A stretch of DNA of 45,131 nucleotides from an uncultured Collinsella sp. (GTDB lineage Bacteria > Actinomycetota > Coriobacteriia > Coriobacteriales > Coriobacteriaceae). Below, in pieces: positions 36,409 to 43,708 of this stretch. The position numbers were made by a program, and so were the translations under genes. Location of the stretch: positions 1 to 45,131 of the forward strand of contig CABUBZ010000008.1 of assembly GCA_902489945.1 (NCBI GenBank). The letters run 5' to 3'. Numbering within the stretch: position 1 is the first letter of the stretch; every line of letters begins with the position of its first letter. The notes under the pieces were generated by a model, which saw only the letters and a program-made list of their open reading frames with translations, made no database searches and was not told the origin of the DNA.

Positions 36409-38355
36409 ATGGAACAGAGGGTCCTCGGGGGAAGATACCTCCTCAAGGATAAGGTGGGAACAGGCGGCATGGCGACCGTCTACCGTGCACAGGACCAGGT
36501 TCTCGACCGCACGGTAGCCGTCAAGATCATGCTGCCGCAGTATGCTGGCGACGCGACCTTCGCCGCACGCTTTAAGCAGGAGGCCCAGGCAGCAGCCGGT
36601 CTCTCCTCCCCCTATATCGTGGGCGTCTACGATTGGGGCAAGGACGGCGACACCTATTACATCGTCATGGAGTACCTGCGCGGCACCGACCTTAAGAGCG
36701 GCATCAAGAGCCACGGCGCCCTCGACCCCAAGAAGGTCGCCCAGATCGGCTCGCAGATCAGCTCCGCGCTTTCGGTCGCCCACAAGCACGAGATCATCCA
36801 CCGCGACATTAAGCCGCAGAACATCATGGTGCTGCCCGACGGCAACATCAAGGTGATGGACTTTGGCATCGCGCGCGCCAAGAACAGCCACCTCACGCAA
36901 GACAACAACGTGCTGGGAACCGCCCACTACGTCAGCCCCGAGCAGACCCGTGGTCAGGACCTCGGCCCCACCTCGGATATCTACTCGCTGGGCGTCGTAA
37001 TGTATGAATGCGCCACCGGCCGCGTTCCCTTTGACGGTGACGACGCTATCTCGGTCGCACTCAAGCAGGTCAACGAGCTGCCTATTCCGCCGAGCCAGAT
37101 CAACTCCGGTGTCGACGCCGACCTTGAGCGCATCATCCTCAAGTGCATGGAGAAGGACCCCGCAAACCGCTTCCAGACCGCCGACGAGCTGCGTCAGGTG
37201 CTCAACAGCTACCTGTCGGGCCGTGCCGTCAACGTCTCGGAGCCCACGCGCATCATCGGTGCCCCCGGTGAGTTGGGCGCCACCAAGACTCGTGAGCTTT
37301 CCGATCAGACGCGCGCCATGGTGCGTCCTGTCTCGGGCGTGAGCGGCCAGAATACCGCCCGTAGCTCGGTTTCGGGCTCCACCGGCTCCTACGAGGTCGA
37401 AGAGCCCAAATCCAACAAGAACAAGATCATCGCCGCCGTGGTGGCAGCGGTTGCCGTCATCGGCATCGTGGTGGCCTTTGCCACAGGACTCTTTGGCGGC
37501 GAGCAGGTCGCCGTGCCCGACGTACTGGGCAAGGACCAGCAGACTGCCGTCGAGCTGATCAAGGAAGCCGGCCTCGAGGTCGGCACCATCGACCAAAGCT
37601 ACAACGACGATGTCGACGAGGGCAAGGTCGCCGAGCAGACGCCCAACGGCAACACCAAGAAGGCCAAGGGCACTAAGGTGAACCTGGTAATCTCCAAGGG
37701 CCCCAAGCCCTCTGAGAAGGTTGAGGTTCCCCAGCTTGTCGGCCTGACCAAGGACCAGGCAGAAGCCGCGCTGGCAAGCGTTGGCCTGAAGGGCAACGCC
37801 TCCGAGGAGGCCAACGAGGCCGATGAGGGCCAGGTCTTTGAGCAGGGCACCGGAGCCGGTAAGGAAGTCGCGAAGGGCACGACCATCTCGTACAAGGTCT
37901 CGAGCGGCCCGGATACCACGTCCGTCCCCGACCTGACCGACATGACCGAGGCCCAGGCGCGCAACGCCCTCGATATGGCAGGTTTTGGCGTCGACGTGAG
38001 CTACCAGGAGAACGACTCTGTTACCGAGGGCACCGTGATCAGCTGGAACCCCAGCGGTAAGCAGAAGCCCGGCGCCACGATTACCGTCGTCATTGCCAAG
38101 AAGTCCGGCAAGGCCACCGTCCCGGGCAACCTGTACGGCAAGAGCATTTCCGCCGCCGTTACCGCGCTCAACAACGCCGGTTTCTATAACATTGGATTCT
38201 GTGACCAGAACGGCAATCCCGTGAGCGGTAACGAGGATGCCACCGTTACGGGCGTCTCCCCCACCGGCAAGCAGTCCACCGACAGCACGATCACGCTGAC
38301 GGTCGCACTTTCTGGCTCCACCTCGGGTGACGATTCCGGCACGACGACTAACTAG
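36409..38355 (+). CDS. pknB: PknB-type Ser/Thr kinase with four PASTA repeats
   Basis: Membrane receptor kinase of 648 aa. The N-terminal kinase has GTGGMATV (17-24), K39, HRDIKPQNI (131-139), DFG (151-153) and GTAHYVSPEQ. A juxtamembrane segment rich in Ser/Thr and one helix (about 340-362) precede four extracytoplasmic PASTA repeats (from about 367 to 640), which in PknB homologues bind muropeptides and lipid II. It is the last gene of the cell-wall cluster, 132 bases after the fusion gene, and is closed by a strong terminator. The ATG at 36409 has TAGGAG upstream; the ATG 15 bases earlier would place that site inside the gene. Confidence 0.95.
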   Translation: MEQRVLGGRYLLKDKVGTGGMATVYRAQDQVLDRTVAVKIMLPQYAGDATFAARFKQEAQAAAGLSSPYIVGVYDWGKDGDTYYIVMEYLRGTDLKSGIKSHGALDPKKVAQIGSQISSALSVAHKHEIIHRDIKPQNIMVLPDGNIKVMDFGIARAKNSHLTQDNNVLGTAHYVSPEQTRGQDLGPTSDIYSLGVVMYECATGRVPFDGDDAISVALKQVNELPIPPSQINSGVDADLERIILKCMEKDPANRFQTADELRQVLNSYLSGRAVNVSEPTRIIGAPGELGATKTRELSDQTRAMVRPVSGVSGQNTARSSVSGSTGSYEVEEPKSNKNKIIAAVVAAVAVIGIVVAFATGLFGGEQVAVPDVLGKDQQTAVELIKEAGLEVGTIDQSYNDDVDEGKVAEQTPNGNTKKAKGTKVNLVISKGPKPSEKVEVPQLVGLTKDQAEAALASVGLKGNASEEANEADEGQVFEQGTGAGKEVAKGTTISYKVSSGPDTTSVPDLTDMTEAQARNALDMAGFGVDVSYQENDSVTEGTVISWNPSGKQKPGATITVVIAKKSGKATVPGNLYGKSISAAVTALNNAGFYNIGFCDQNGNPVSGNEDATVTGVSPTGKQSTDSTITLTVALSGSTSGDDSGTTTN

Positions 38356-38405
38356 TCGACAACCCATCACCTGCAGCGGCTATGGCCGCAAACATATTCG
38401 CTCAG

Positions 38406-38445
38406 AAGCGCCCGCTTGCTCCCCGGCAAGCGGGCGCTTTGTTTA
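38406..38445 (+). terminator. Intrinsic terminator of the cell-wall cluster
   Basis: A perfect 14-bp stem (38406-38419 with 38426-38439) with a 6-nt loop, followed by TGTTT. It lies about 50 bases past the pknB stop. Confidence 0.85.
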
Positions 38446-38532
38446 TCGACAGGCCAGGGCTCCATAGCAACACAAAGAGGCCCGCAAAAACAAGCCTCCC
38501 AGGTGACAACAGAATATGTAATGCAGTAATTA

Positions 38533-38730
38533 CTAGCCGCAGAACTTCACCATGGTCTCGACCACGAGCTTCTCGGAGTTGAGCTGCTGTATCATGATGC
38601 CCTGCTGGAACAGCGGGATGTTGGCGCGCGTGCGCTCCGGATCGGAGTGCTCGACGAACTCCTTCTTATCCAAGGTGCAGACCGAGCGCGACAAAACGAC
38701 TTCGAAGCGACCCATTACGGCATCGCGCAT
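38533..38730 (-). CDS. Small unknown protein or gene remnant
   Basis: An open frame of 65 codons whose third positions are mostly G or C, as in the real genes around it, and whose composition (KKEFVEHSDPERTRANIPL) looks like protein. There is no Shine-Dalgarno sequence, and a stop codon lies two codons before the first ATG. Its start overlaps the control region of the LacI-type gene. It may be the 3' end of a lost gene or a leaderless small gene. No family was recognised. Confidence 0.35.
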   Translation of the reverse strand: MRDAVMGRFEVVLSRSVCTLDKKEFVEHSDPERTRANIPLFQQGIMIQQLNSEKLVVETMVKFCG

Positions 38731-38734
38731 GCGC

Positions 38735-38759
38735 TACAATCTCGGTTAATCTGTTAACC
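38735..38759 (+). promoter_or_regulatory. Control region of the LacI-type gene with operator
   Basis: TACAAT (38735-38740) may be the -10 box, without a good -35. Directly after it GGTTAA-TCTG-TTAACC (38744-38759) is a perfect 6-bp inverted repeat, placed at the expected transcription start. It fits the TTAATCnnTTRACC pattern found before the sugar genes further on, so autorepression is likely. Confidence 0.55.
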
Positions 38760-38782
38760 ACCCGAAAGCAGCAGGAGGCCCC

Positions 38783-39793
38783 ATGCCCACACCAGGCAAG
38801 CGCCCATCCATGCGCCAGATTGCCGTCGCGGCCGGCGTATCCGTCGCCACGGTCTCCCACGTCATCAACGGCAGCGGCCGTTTTTCCGAAGACACCCGCA
38901 AACGCGTGGAAGCCGCCCTAAAGGAATACGGCTACGTCACGAACATGGCGGCGAAGAGCCTCCGTATGGCCCAGTCCCGGACCATCGGCATGATCGTGCC
39001 GGACATCTCCAACGACTTCTTTTCCAAGATCGCCCTGCATGTGGAGCGCGAGCTGGCAACCGAGGACTACTCGGTCTTTGTTTGCAACAGCGCCAATGAC
39101 CCCGCCCGCGAGCGTGACTACTTCCGCACGCTGGCAAGCAAGCAGGCCGACGGTATCATCTGTATCTCCGGCCTGCGCAGGCTCGACGGCGAGTTCGTCC
39201 CCCACGGAATCCCCGTGGTCTGCATCGACCGTGCGCCCGAAAACGACCTCGGTTTCCCACACGTGGGCTCCGACAACATCGGCGGTGGCTACATGGCGAC
39301 CGAGCACCTCATCGAGCGCGGCTGCAAGGACATCCTGAGCATCTCGAGTTTTACCGCCAACTACCCCGGCAACGAGCGCCAGATGGGCTACGAGCGGGCG
39401 CTCGCCGCGCACGGAATGCCGCTACGCCGCGACTACCAGCTGTTTGTCTCGGGTAAGCAGCCGAGCATCATCGAGTCGGAAGAGCTCGTGACCGACTTCC
39501 TCTCCACGGGCTACCCCGTCGACGGCGTCTTCGCCCATAGCGACCACGCAGCCGTGGGCGCGCTGCGTGCGCTCGTTGCCGCCGGCAAGCGCGTACCCGA
39601 AGACGTCCGTCTCATCGGCTTCGACGATTCCGTTTACGCGCAGCTTCCGACGCCGCAAATCAGCACCATCCGCCGCTTCCCCGAGCGCCTCGCGCACGAG
39701 GGATGTCAGGCCCTGCTCGCCCTGCTGCGCGGCGAAGAGCCCGAGATGGAGACGCTTGTCCCCGTTAAGCTCGTGCAACGCGCGAGCAGCTAG
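38783..39793 (+). CDS. LacI-family transcriptional regulator
   Basis: Repressor of 336 aa: N-terminal helix-turn-helix and hinge (MRQIAVAAGVSVATVSHVIN, 10-29, then the hinge helix around 50-60, NMAAKSLRM) and a periplasmic-binding-protein-like effector domain (about 64-330). AGGAGG lies before the ATG. It converges on rpiB across a shared terminator and probably controls the sugar genes from 39.9 to 44.6 kb through sites of the form TTAATCnnTTRACC. The effector is probably a sugar or sugar phosphate of that pathway. In the D-allose cassette of Listeria monocytogenes a LacI-type regulator is also encoded beside rpe, rpiB and PTS genes. Confidence 0.93.
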   Translation: MPTPGKRPSMRQIAVAAGVSVATVSHVINGSGRFSEDTRKRVEAALKEYGYVTNMAAKSLRMAQSRTIGMIVPDISNDFFSKIALHVERELATEDYSVFVCNSANDPARERDYFRTLASKQADGIICISGLRRLDGEFVPHGIPVVCIDRAPENDLGFPHVGSDNIGGGYMATEHLIERGCKDILSISSFTANYPGNERQMGYERALAAHGMPLRRDYQLFVSGKQPSIIESEELVTDFLSTGYPVDGVFAHSDHAAVGALRALVAAGKRVPEDVRLIGFDDSVYAQLPTPQISTIRRFPERLAHEGCQALLALLRGEEPEMETLVPVKLVQRASS

Positions 39794-39855
39794 ACAGCGG
39801 GCAGCGAATAGCCGCGTTTTTCTCTCGCATGTGCTCTATCCCACGCGCGACATGC

Positions 39856-39890
39856 AAAAAGCCCGCCACAACACGGGTGACGGGCTTTTC
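39856..39890. terminator. Bidirectional terminator between the LacI-type gene and rpiB
   Basis: AAAAGCCCG (39857-39865) pairs with CGGGCTTTT (39881-39889), giving T-runs on both strands. It serves both converging genes. Confidence 0.75.
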
Positions 39891-39892
39891 CG

Positions 39893-40369
39893 CTACCAGC
39901 CGCGTGCTTCCTCCGCACGTACGAGCTGACGAGCCTCGATCTGGCGAATCATATCGATGCGTCGCTGGTGACGGCCGCCCTCGAACTCGCCGGTGAGCCA
40001 GGCGTCGACAATCATTTTGGCCAGCTCGATGCCTACCACACGAGCACCAAATGCGAGCATGTTGGTGTTGTTGTGCTCGCGCGACAGGCGAGCGGAATAC
40101 GGCTCAGAGCAGGTGCAGCAACGGATACCGCGCACCTTGTTGGCGGCAAGCGAGATGCCCACACCCGTACCGCAGATAACGATACCGCGATCAACCTCGC
40201 CGGACATGACAGCGTCCGCCACGGCCTCACCCGCGATGGGATAGTCAAAGCGCTCGGTGCTGTCCGTACCGAAGTTCACGACTTCGTAGCCGTACTTCTC
40301 CTGGATATACGCCGTGATGGCTTCCTTGTACTCGACTGCGACGTGGTCGTTTCCAATACCGATCTTCAA
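39893..40369 (-). CDS. rpiB: RpiB-type ribose/allose-6-phosphate isomerase
   Basis: Sugar-phosphate isomerase of 158 aa, normal length for RpiB. The pattern NDHVAVEYK (7-15) with D8/H9, catalytic C66 in ICGTGVGISLAANK, and SREHNNTNMLAFGAR (96-110) with H99 and R110 are family residues. RpiB enzymes interconvert ribose and ribulose 5-phosphates and several also act on allose 6-phosphate. The start codon is TTG with AAAGGGG upstream. It follows the epimerase gene by 72 bases in the same unit. Beside a PTS and an AlsE-like epimerase, allose 6-phosphate to allulose 6-phosphate is a plausible role. Confidence 0.92.
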   Translation of the reverse strand: MKIGIGNDHVAVEYKEAITAYIQEKYGYEVVNFGTDSTERFDYPIAGEAVADAVMSGEVDRGIVICGTGVGISLAANKVRGIRCCTCSEPYSARLSREHNNTNMLAFGARVVGIELAKMIVDAWLTGEFEGGRHQRRIDMIRQIEARQLVRAEEARGW

Positions 40370-40441
40370 AAGAGACCCCTTTCCATAAGAACCATTCGCG
40401 CATGCCGCGCGCTCAATCCGTCCTAATTCGCCGTTCCGCTT

Positions 40442-41095
40442 CTAATACACCTCGCCGGCGCGCAAACGGCGCAGACACTCCTCGTAACCAGCGTCCTTGC
40501 CAAACAGCGCACTGGTGCCCAGGATAAATCCGTCCGCGCCAATGGCGGACAGGTCGCGCACGCGCTCGGGCGAGCAGGCGCCGTCGATCATGAGCTTGAA
40601 GCCAAAGCGCTCCTTCAGCGCGGCAAGGCGACGCACCTTGTCGTTCGTGAACTCGATAAAGCTCTGACCGGCAAAACCCGGATTCACCGTCATGACCATC
40701 ACGTAATCGCAGAGGTTCAACATCTCCTCGATCTCGGAGATAGAGGTGTCGGGGTTCACGGCGATACCGGCGCTCTTGCCGAGGGACTTAATCGCGGCGA
40801 GTGTCTTGACCACGTAACGCTCGGACTCCGGATGGATATAGATGATGTCCGCGCCGGCGGAGGCGAAAAGTTCAACCTTGCTGGCAGGATTCTCGACCAT
40901 AAGGTGCACGTCGACGAGCTTGTTGGTGGCAGCTCGCACGGCCTTGATGTCTTCGAGACCCATGGCGAAATTGGGAACGAAACTGCCGTCCATCACGTCG
41001 CAATGGAAGATGTCGATGCCGGCGGCGTCGAGATCCTCGACGGTCGCACGCAGATTGCCGTAGTCGGCGCACATGAGACTGGGGCAGAGCAGCAT
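40442..41095 (-). CDS. rpe: Ribulose-phosphate 3-epimerase family (Rpe/AlsE-like)
   Basis: TIM-barrel sugar-phosphate 3-epimerase of 217 aa. Metal ligands and catalytic acids are visible: H31 and D33 in FHCDVMDG, H64 in VDVHLMVEN and D171 in MIDGACS. The segments CPSLMCAD, MTVNPGFAGQSFI and IDGACS-GTSALFG resemble E. coli AlsE (SPSLMC, MTVDPGFAGQPFI, VDGSC, GTSGLF) more than housekeeping Rpe, which suggests D-allulose 6-phosphate to fructose 6-phosphate. AAGGAG lies before the ATG. The promoter region holds two LacI-type operators. It is followed by rpiB. The comparison with AlsE is from memory, so a pentose phosphate role remains possible. Confidence 0.9.
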   Translation of the reverse strand: MLLCPSLMCADYGNLRATVEDLDAAGIDIFHCDVMDGSFVPNFAMGLEDIKAVRAATNKLVDVHLMVENPASKVELFASAGADIIYIHPESERYVVKTLAAIKSLGKSAGIAVNPDTSISEIEEMLNLCDYVMVMTVNPGFAGQSFIEFTNDKVRRLAALKERFGFKLMIDGACSPERVRDLSAIGADGFILGTSALFGKDAGYEECLRRLRAGEVY

Positions 41096-41136
41096 AGTGA
41101 ACTCCTTATCTGCTCGGTGATTATCTACTCGGTGGT

Positions 41137-41186
41137 AATTAATCGTTTAACCTTTATCTACAGTCTGGCTGATTAATCGTTTAACC
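41137..41186 (-). promoter_or_regulatory. Promoter and two operators of the rpe-rpiB unit
   Basis: Two copies of TTAATCGTTTAACC (16-bp sites at 41137-41152 and 41171-41186) are 34 bp apart. On the minus strand TTAAAC (41179-41184) and TAGATA (41155-41160) with an 18-bp spacer form a likely promoter, so one operator covers -35 and the other the transcription start. This is a repressor arrangement with possible looping. Confidence 0.6.
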
Positions 41187-41360
41187 ACGTTGTTAACCTG
41201 CAGGCTTTTCCAGATTCACAACGTTGCCATATTTGCCTATCTAGCTGGTATCATGCAGGAGCCCGCACCACGAAACGCTGTCGTATTCCCTAGGAAGAAA
41301 TCCCGCTACGCGGACAGCAGCAGCCAGGGGCCGCAATCCGCAGACCTGAGCCCGGACCCC

Positions 41361-42104
41361 CTACGCTCCAGGCGTGATCAGGCGCGCGCACTGGGCGATC
41401 TTCTCGTCATAGGACTCCGCGATAATCGACACACCATCGAACCCAAACGCGCGAACATTCGAGAACTGATGGAACTTCGAGCTGTCGCACAGCACGTACG
41501 CCTTATTCGAATTCTCGCGCACGATGCGCTTCTTCGCCGCCTCAACGTAGGAGGGCGTCATGACGCCGCGGTCCTCGTCAATCGCGTTGGTCCCGATAAA
41601 CGCCTTATCGAAGTACAGATCGCGCAGGATCGATTCGGTCATAGAACCGCAGAACGAGGAGTTCACATAGTTGAACTCGCCACCCACCACGATGAGCTGG
41701 GCGCGCGTCTCGCTCTTAATCAGGCACGCCGAGGCATCCGTCGTGTAAATTGTCACGTCGCGGTCGAGCAGCAGACGCAGCAGCGCCGTGCAGGTGGAAC
41801 CCGAGTCCAAGTAGAGCGTGTCCCCGTCCTCAACAAAACGCAAGGCGACTTGGGCAATCTGTTCCTTCTCACTCCCGTGTAGGCCCGAACGCGTCGAGAT
41901 ACTCACCTCGTGGACAGCCGAGAGGAGCCTCACCGCGCCGCCCGAAAGATGCTCAACCTTGCCAAGCGCCTCCAGCTCCTTGAGGTCGCGACGTAGCGTC
42001 GAAATAGAGACGCCCGGCAGCTCCTCCTGCAGCTCGGAAATCCTCGCGAGGCCCGACTTCTGCAGGCACTCTACAATTCGCTCCTGGCGCTCATACGGAA
42101 TCAT
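41361..42104 (-). CDS. DeoR-family transcriptional regulator
   Basis: Regulator of 247 aa with an N-terminal DeoR helix-turn-helix (ERQERIVECLQKSG, then SISTLRRDLKELEALG, to about 55) and a C-terminal sugar-phosphate-sensing domain (about 75-245; DGDTLYLDSGSTC, SETRAQLIVVGG, KAFIGTNAID). The ATG at 42104 has GGAGAGG; an ATG at 42146 has only a weak site. It lies between the PTS gene and the rpe-rpiB unit, all in one direction, with a LacI-type operator and two palindromes upstream. Two regulators for one sugar cluster suggest one senses the free sugar and the other a phosphorylated intermediate (inference). Confidence 0.92.
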   Translation of the reverse strand: MIPYERQERIVECLQKSGLARISELQEELPGVSISTLRRDLKELEALGKVEHLSGGAVRLLSAVHEVSISTRSGLHGSEKEQIAQVALRFVEDGDTLYLDSGSTCTALLRLLLDRDVTIYTTDASACLIKSETRAQLIVVGGEFNYVNSSFCGSMTESILRDLYFDKAFIGTNAIDEDRGVMTPSYVEAAKKRIVRENSNKAYVLCDSSKFHQFSNVRAFGFDGVSIIAESYDEKIAQCARLITPGA

Positions 42105-42148
42105 ATTGGGAACCTCTCCAAACCACTCTGCTTCACGCTCGTTCATTT

Positions 42149-42251
42149 CTTTTCGAAAAGTGTAACGCACAAGCAGAATAGCGGCCGCCACCTGTTGCGA
42201 TGACGACCGCTTAATCGATTGACCTACCCTCTCGTTCACAATTTGAACGAG
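42149..42251. promoter_or_regulatory. Control region of the DeoR-type gene: three palindromic sites
   Basis: From the gene outward: CTTTTCGAAAAG, a perfect 12-bp palindrome (42149-42160); GCTTAATCGATTGACC (42209-42224), matching the LacI-type operator pattern; and CTCGTTCA-N5-TGAACGAG (42231-42251), an 8-bp perfect inverted repeat. The last may be the DeoR protein's own operator, or part of the 3' end of the PTS transcript. Confidence 0.5.
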
Positions 42252-42328
42252 GTTGACACACCTCGCGTAAGCGCGACGCTCTTCAAGCGAAGAGAACGAC
42301 CCTAGGAGAGGCGGCGCATCCGGGGCTC

Positions 42329-43705
42329 TTAGGCGAGCTGATCCTCCTTGCCGGTGAAGGCGAAGGCAAGAACACCGGCCACGACGGCGGAAATGAGCAT
42401 GCCGACCATAGCCCAAGCGAAGTTCATGGGGTCGGAACTCACGAAAGCCGGGAACGTAGTGACGGAACCGAAGGTGAACGCAGTGGTGACGACCTTCATG
42501 ATACCGAGGAACGCGCCGCCGACGGCACCGCCGATGATCTGCGCAAGCCAGACCTTCTTGTTCTTCACGAGCATACCGAACAGCGTGGGCTCGATGATGG
42601 CGGACAGGGCGATCGATACGACACCGGTCATCGCGAAGCTCTTGAGCTTCTGGTCGCGGGCCTTGAGGAACACGCCGAAGGCGCAGCCGATAACGGCGAA
42701 GTTGCAGGCGAAGGTGAAGGGGCAGATGTAGTCGAAGCCGTTCTGAGCGATGTTGTTGATCATGATGGGGTTCACGGCCCAGTGGATGCCCATGGACACC
42801 AGCACGGACCAGCCGCCGCCAACCAGCACGCCGGCGAACACGGAGCTGCGCTCGATCAGCCAGTTGACCACGAAGGCGATGGCCTCACCAGCGTAGACGC
42901 CCAGGGGACCGATGACGAGCATGGTGAGCGGAACCATAACGATCAGGGAGATGGCGGGCAGCACGACGAGCTTGAGCATCTCGGAAACGTGCTCATCGAG
43001 CCACTTGTACAGGTACGAGTAGACCCAGACAGACAAGATGGCAGGGATAACCGTGGAGTTGTAGTTCATGAGAACCACGGGGATGCCGAAGAAGTCCGTC
43101 ATGGCGCCGTTGCCCGCGTCGCCCATGAGGGCGATGAAGTCCGGGTAGAGCAGGCACGCGCCGAGCAGCGCCGACAGGTACGGGCTCGCGCCGAAGCGCT
43201 TGCCGGCGGAGAAGCCGAGCAGCACGGGCAGGAAGTAGAACACGCTCATGGCCAGGGTGTACAGGATGGTGTAGGTACCCGTGCCCTCAGCGATGATGCC
43301 GAGCTGGGCGGCCAGGATAACGAAGCCGCGCAGGATACCGGAGCCGGCCATGGCGGGCAGCAGCGGGGCAAAGATGCCGGAGATCGCGGAGAAGACTTGG
43401 CTGACGATGCTCTCGCCCTCGTCCTTGGTAGCAGCGGAGATTTCCACGCCCGAACCCTTGACCAGCGGCTCAAACTTCTCGTACAGCTTCGGGACCTCAG
43501 TGCCGATGAGAACCTGGTACTGACCGGCCTTGTTCAGCGTGTTCACAACGCCTTCGACTTCCTTGACCGCAGCGTCGTCGCAAGCCGCGTCGTCTTTGAG
43601 ATTGAGGCGCAGGCGCGTCGCGCAGTGCGTCATGCCCGAGATGTTCTCGGGACCACCGACGGCGTCCAGAATCCCCTGAGCCATCGCGTTCCAGTCGCGT
43701 TTCAT
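42329..43705 (-). CDS. PTS sugar transporter subunit EIIBC (glucose/beta-glucoside superfamily)
   Basis: Membrane permease of 458 aa that imports and phosphorylates a sugar. The EIIB domain (1 to about 85) has the phosphorylated Cys C28 in MTHCATRLRL. The EIIC domain (about 100-455) has around ten helices, GIHWAVNP and the IIEPTLFGM substrate motif of the beta-glucoside branch. There is no EIIA domain and no separate EIIA gene nearby, so a general EIIA from elsewhere must supply phosphate. GGGGAGGT lies before the ATG, within the end of the preceding gene, three bases away, so the two are cotranscribed. The sugar is unknown; the downstream RpiB and AlsE-like enzymes point to D-allose or a related hexose. 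Confidence 0.92.
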   Translation of the reverse strand: MKRDWNAMAQGILDAVGGPENISGMTHCATRLRLNLKDDAACDDAAVKEVEGVVNTLNKAGQYQVLIGTEVPKLYEKFEPLVKGSGVEISAATKDEGESIVSQVFSAISGIFAPLLPAMAGSGILRGFVILAAQLGIIAEGTGTYTILYTLAMSVFYFLPVLLGFSAGKRFGASPYLSALLGACLLYPDFIALMGDAGNGAMTDFFGIPVVLMNYNSTVIPAILSVWVYSYLYKWLDEHVSEMLKLVVLPAISLIVMVPLTMLVIGPLGVYAGEAIAFVVNWLIERSSVFAGVLVGGGWSVLVSMGIHWAVNPIMINNIAQNGFDYICPFTFACNFAVIGCAFGVFLKARDQKLKSFAMTGVVSIALSAIIEPTLFGMLVKNKKVWLAQIIGGAVGGAFLGIMKVVTTAFTFGSVTTFPAFVSSDPMNFAWAMVGMLISAVVAGVLAFAFTGKEDQLA

Positions 43706-43708
43706 TGG

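Noticed and set aside
36397..38370. A 657-codon frame on the minus strand opposite pknB
   Set aside because: It is an antisense shadow. PknB motifs and PASTA repeats on the plus strand are unambiguous.
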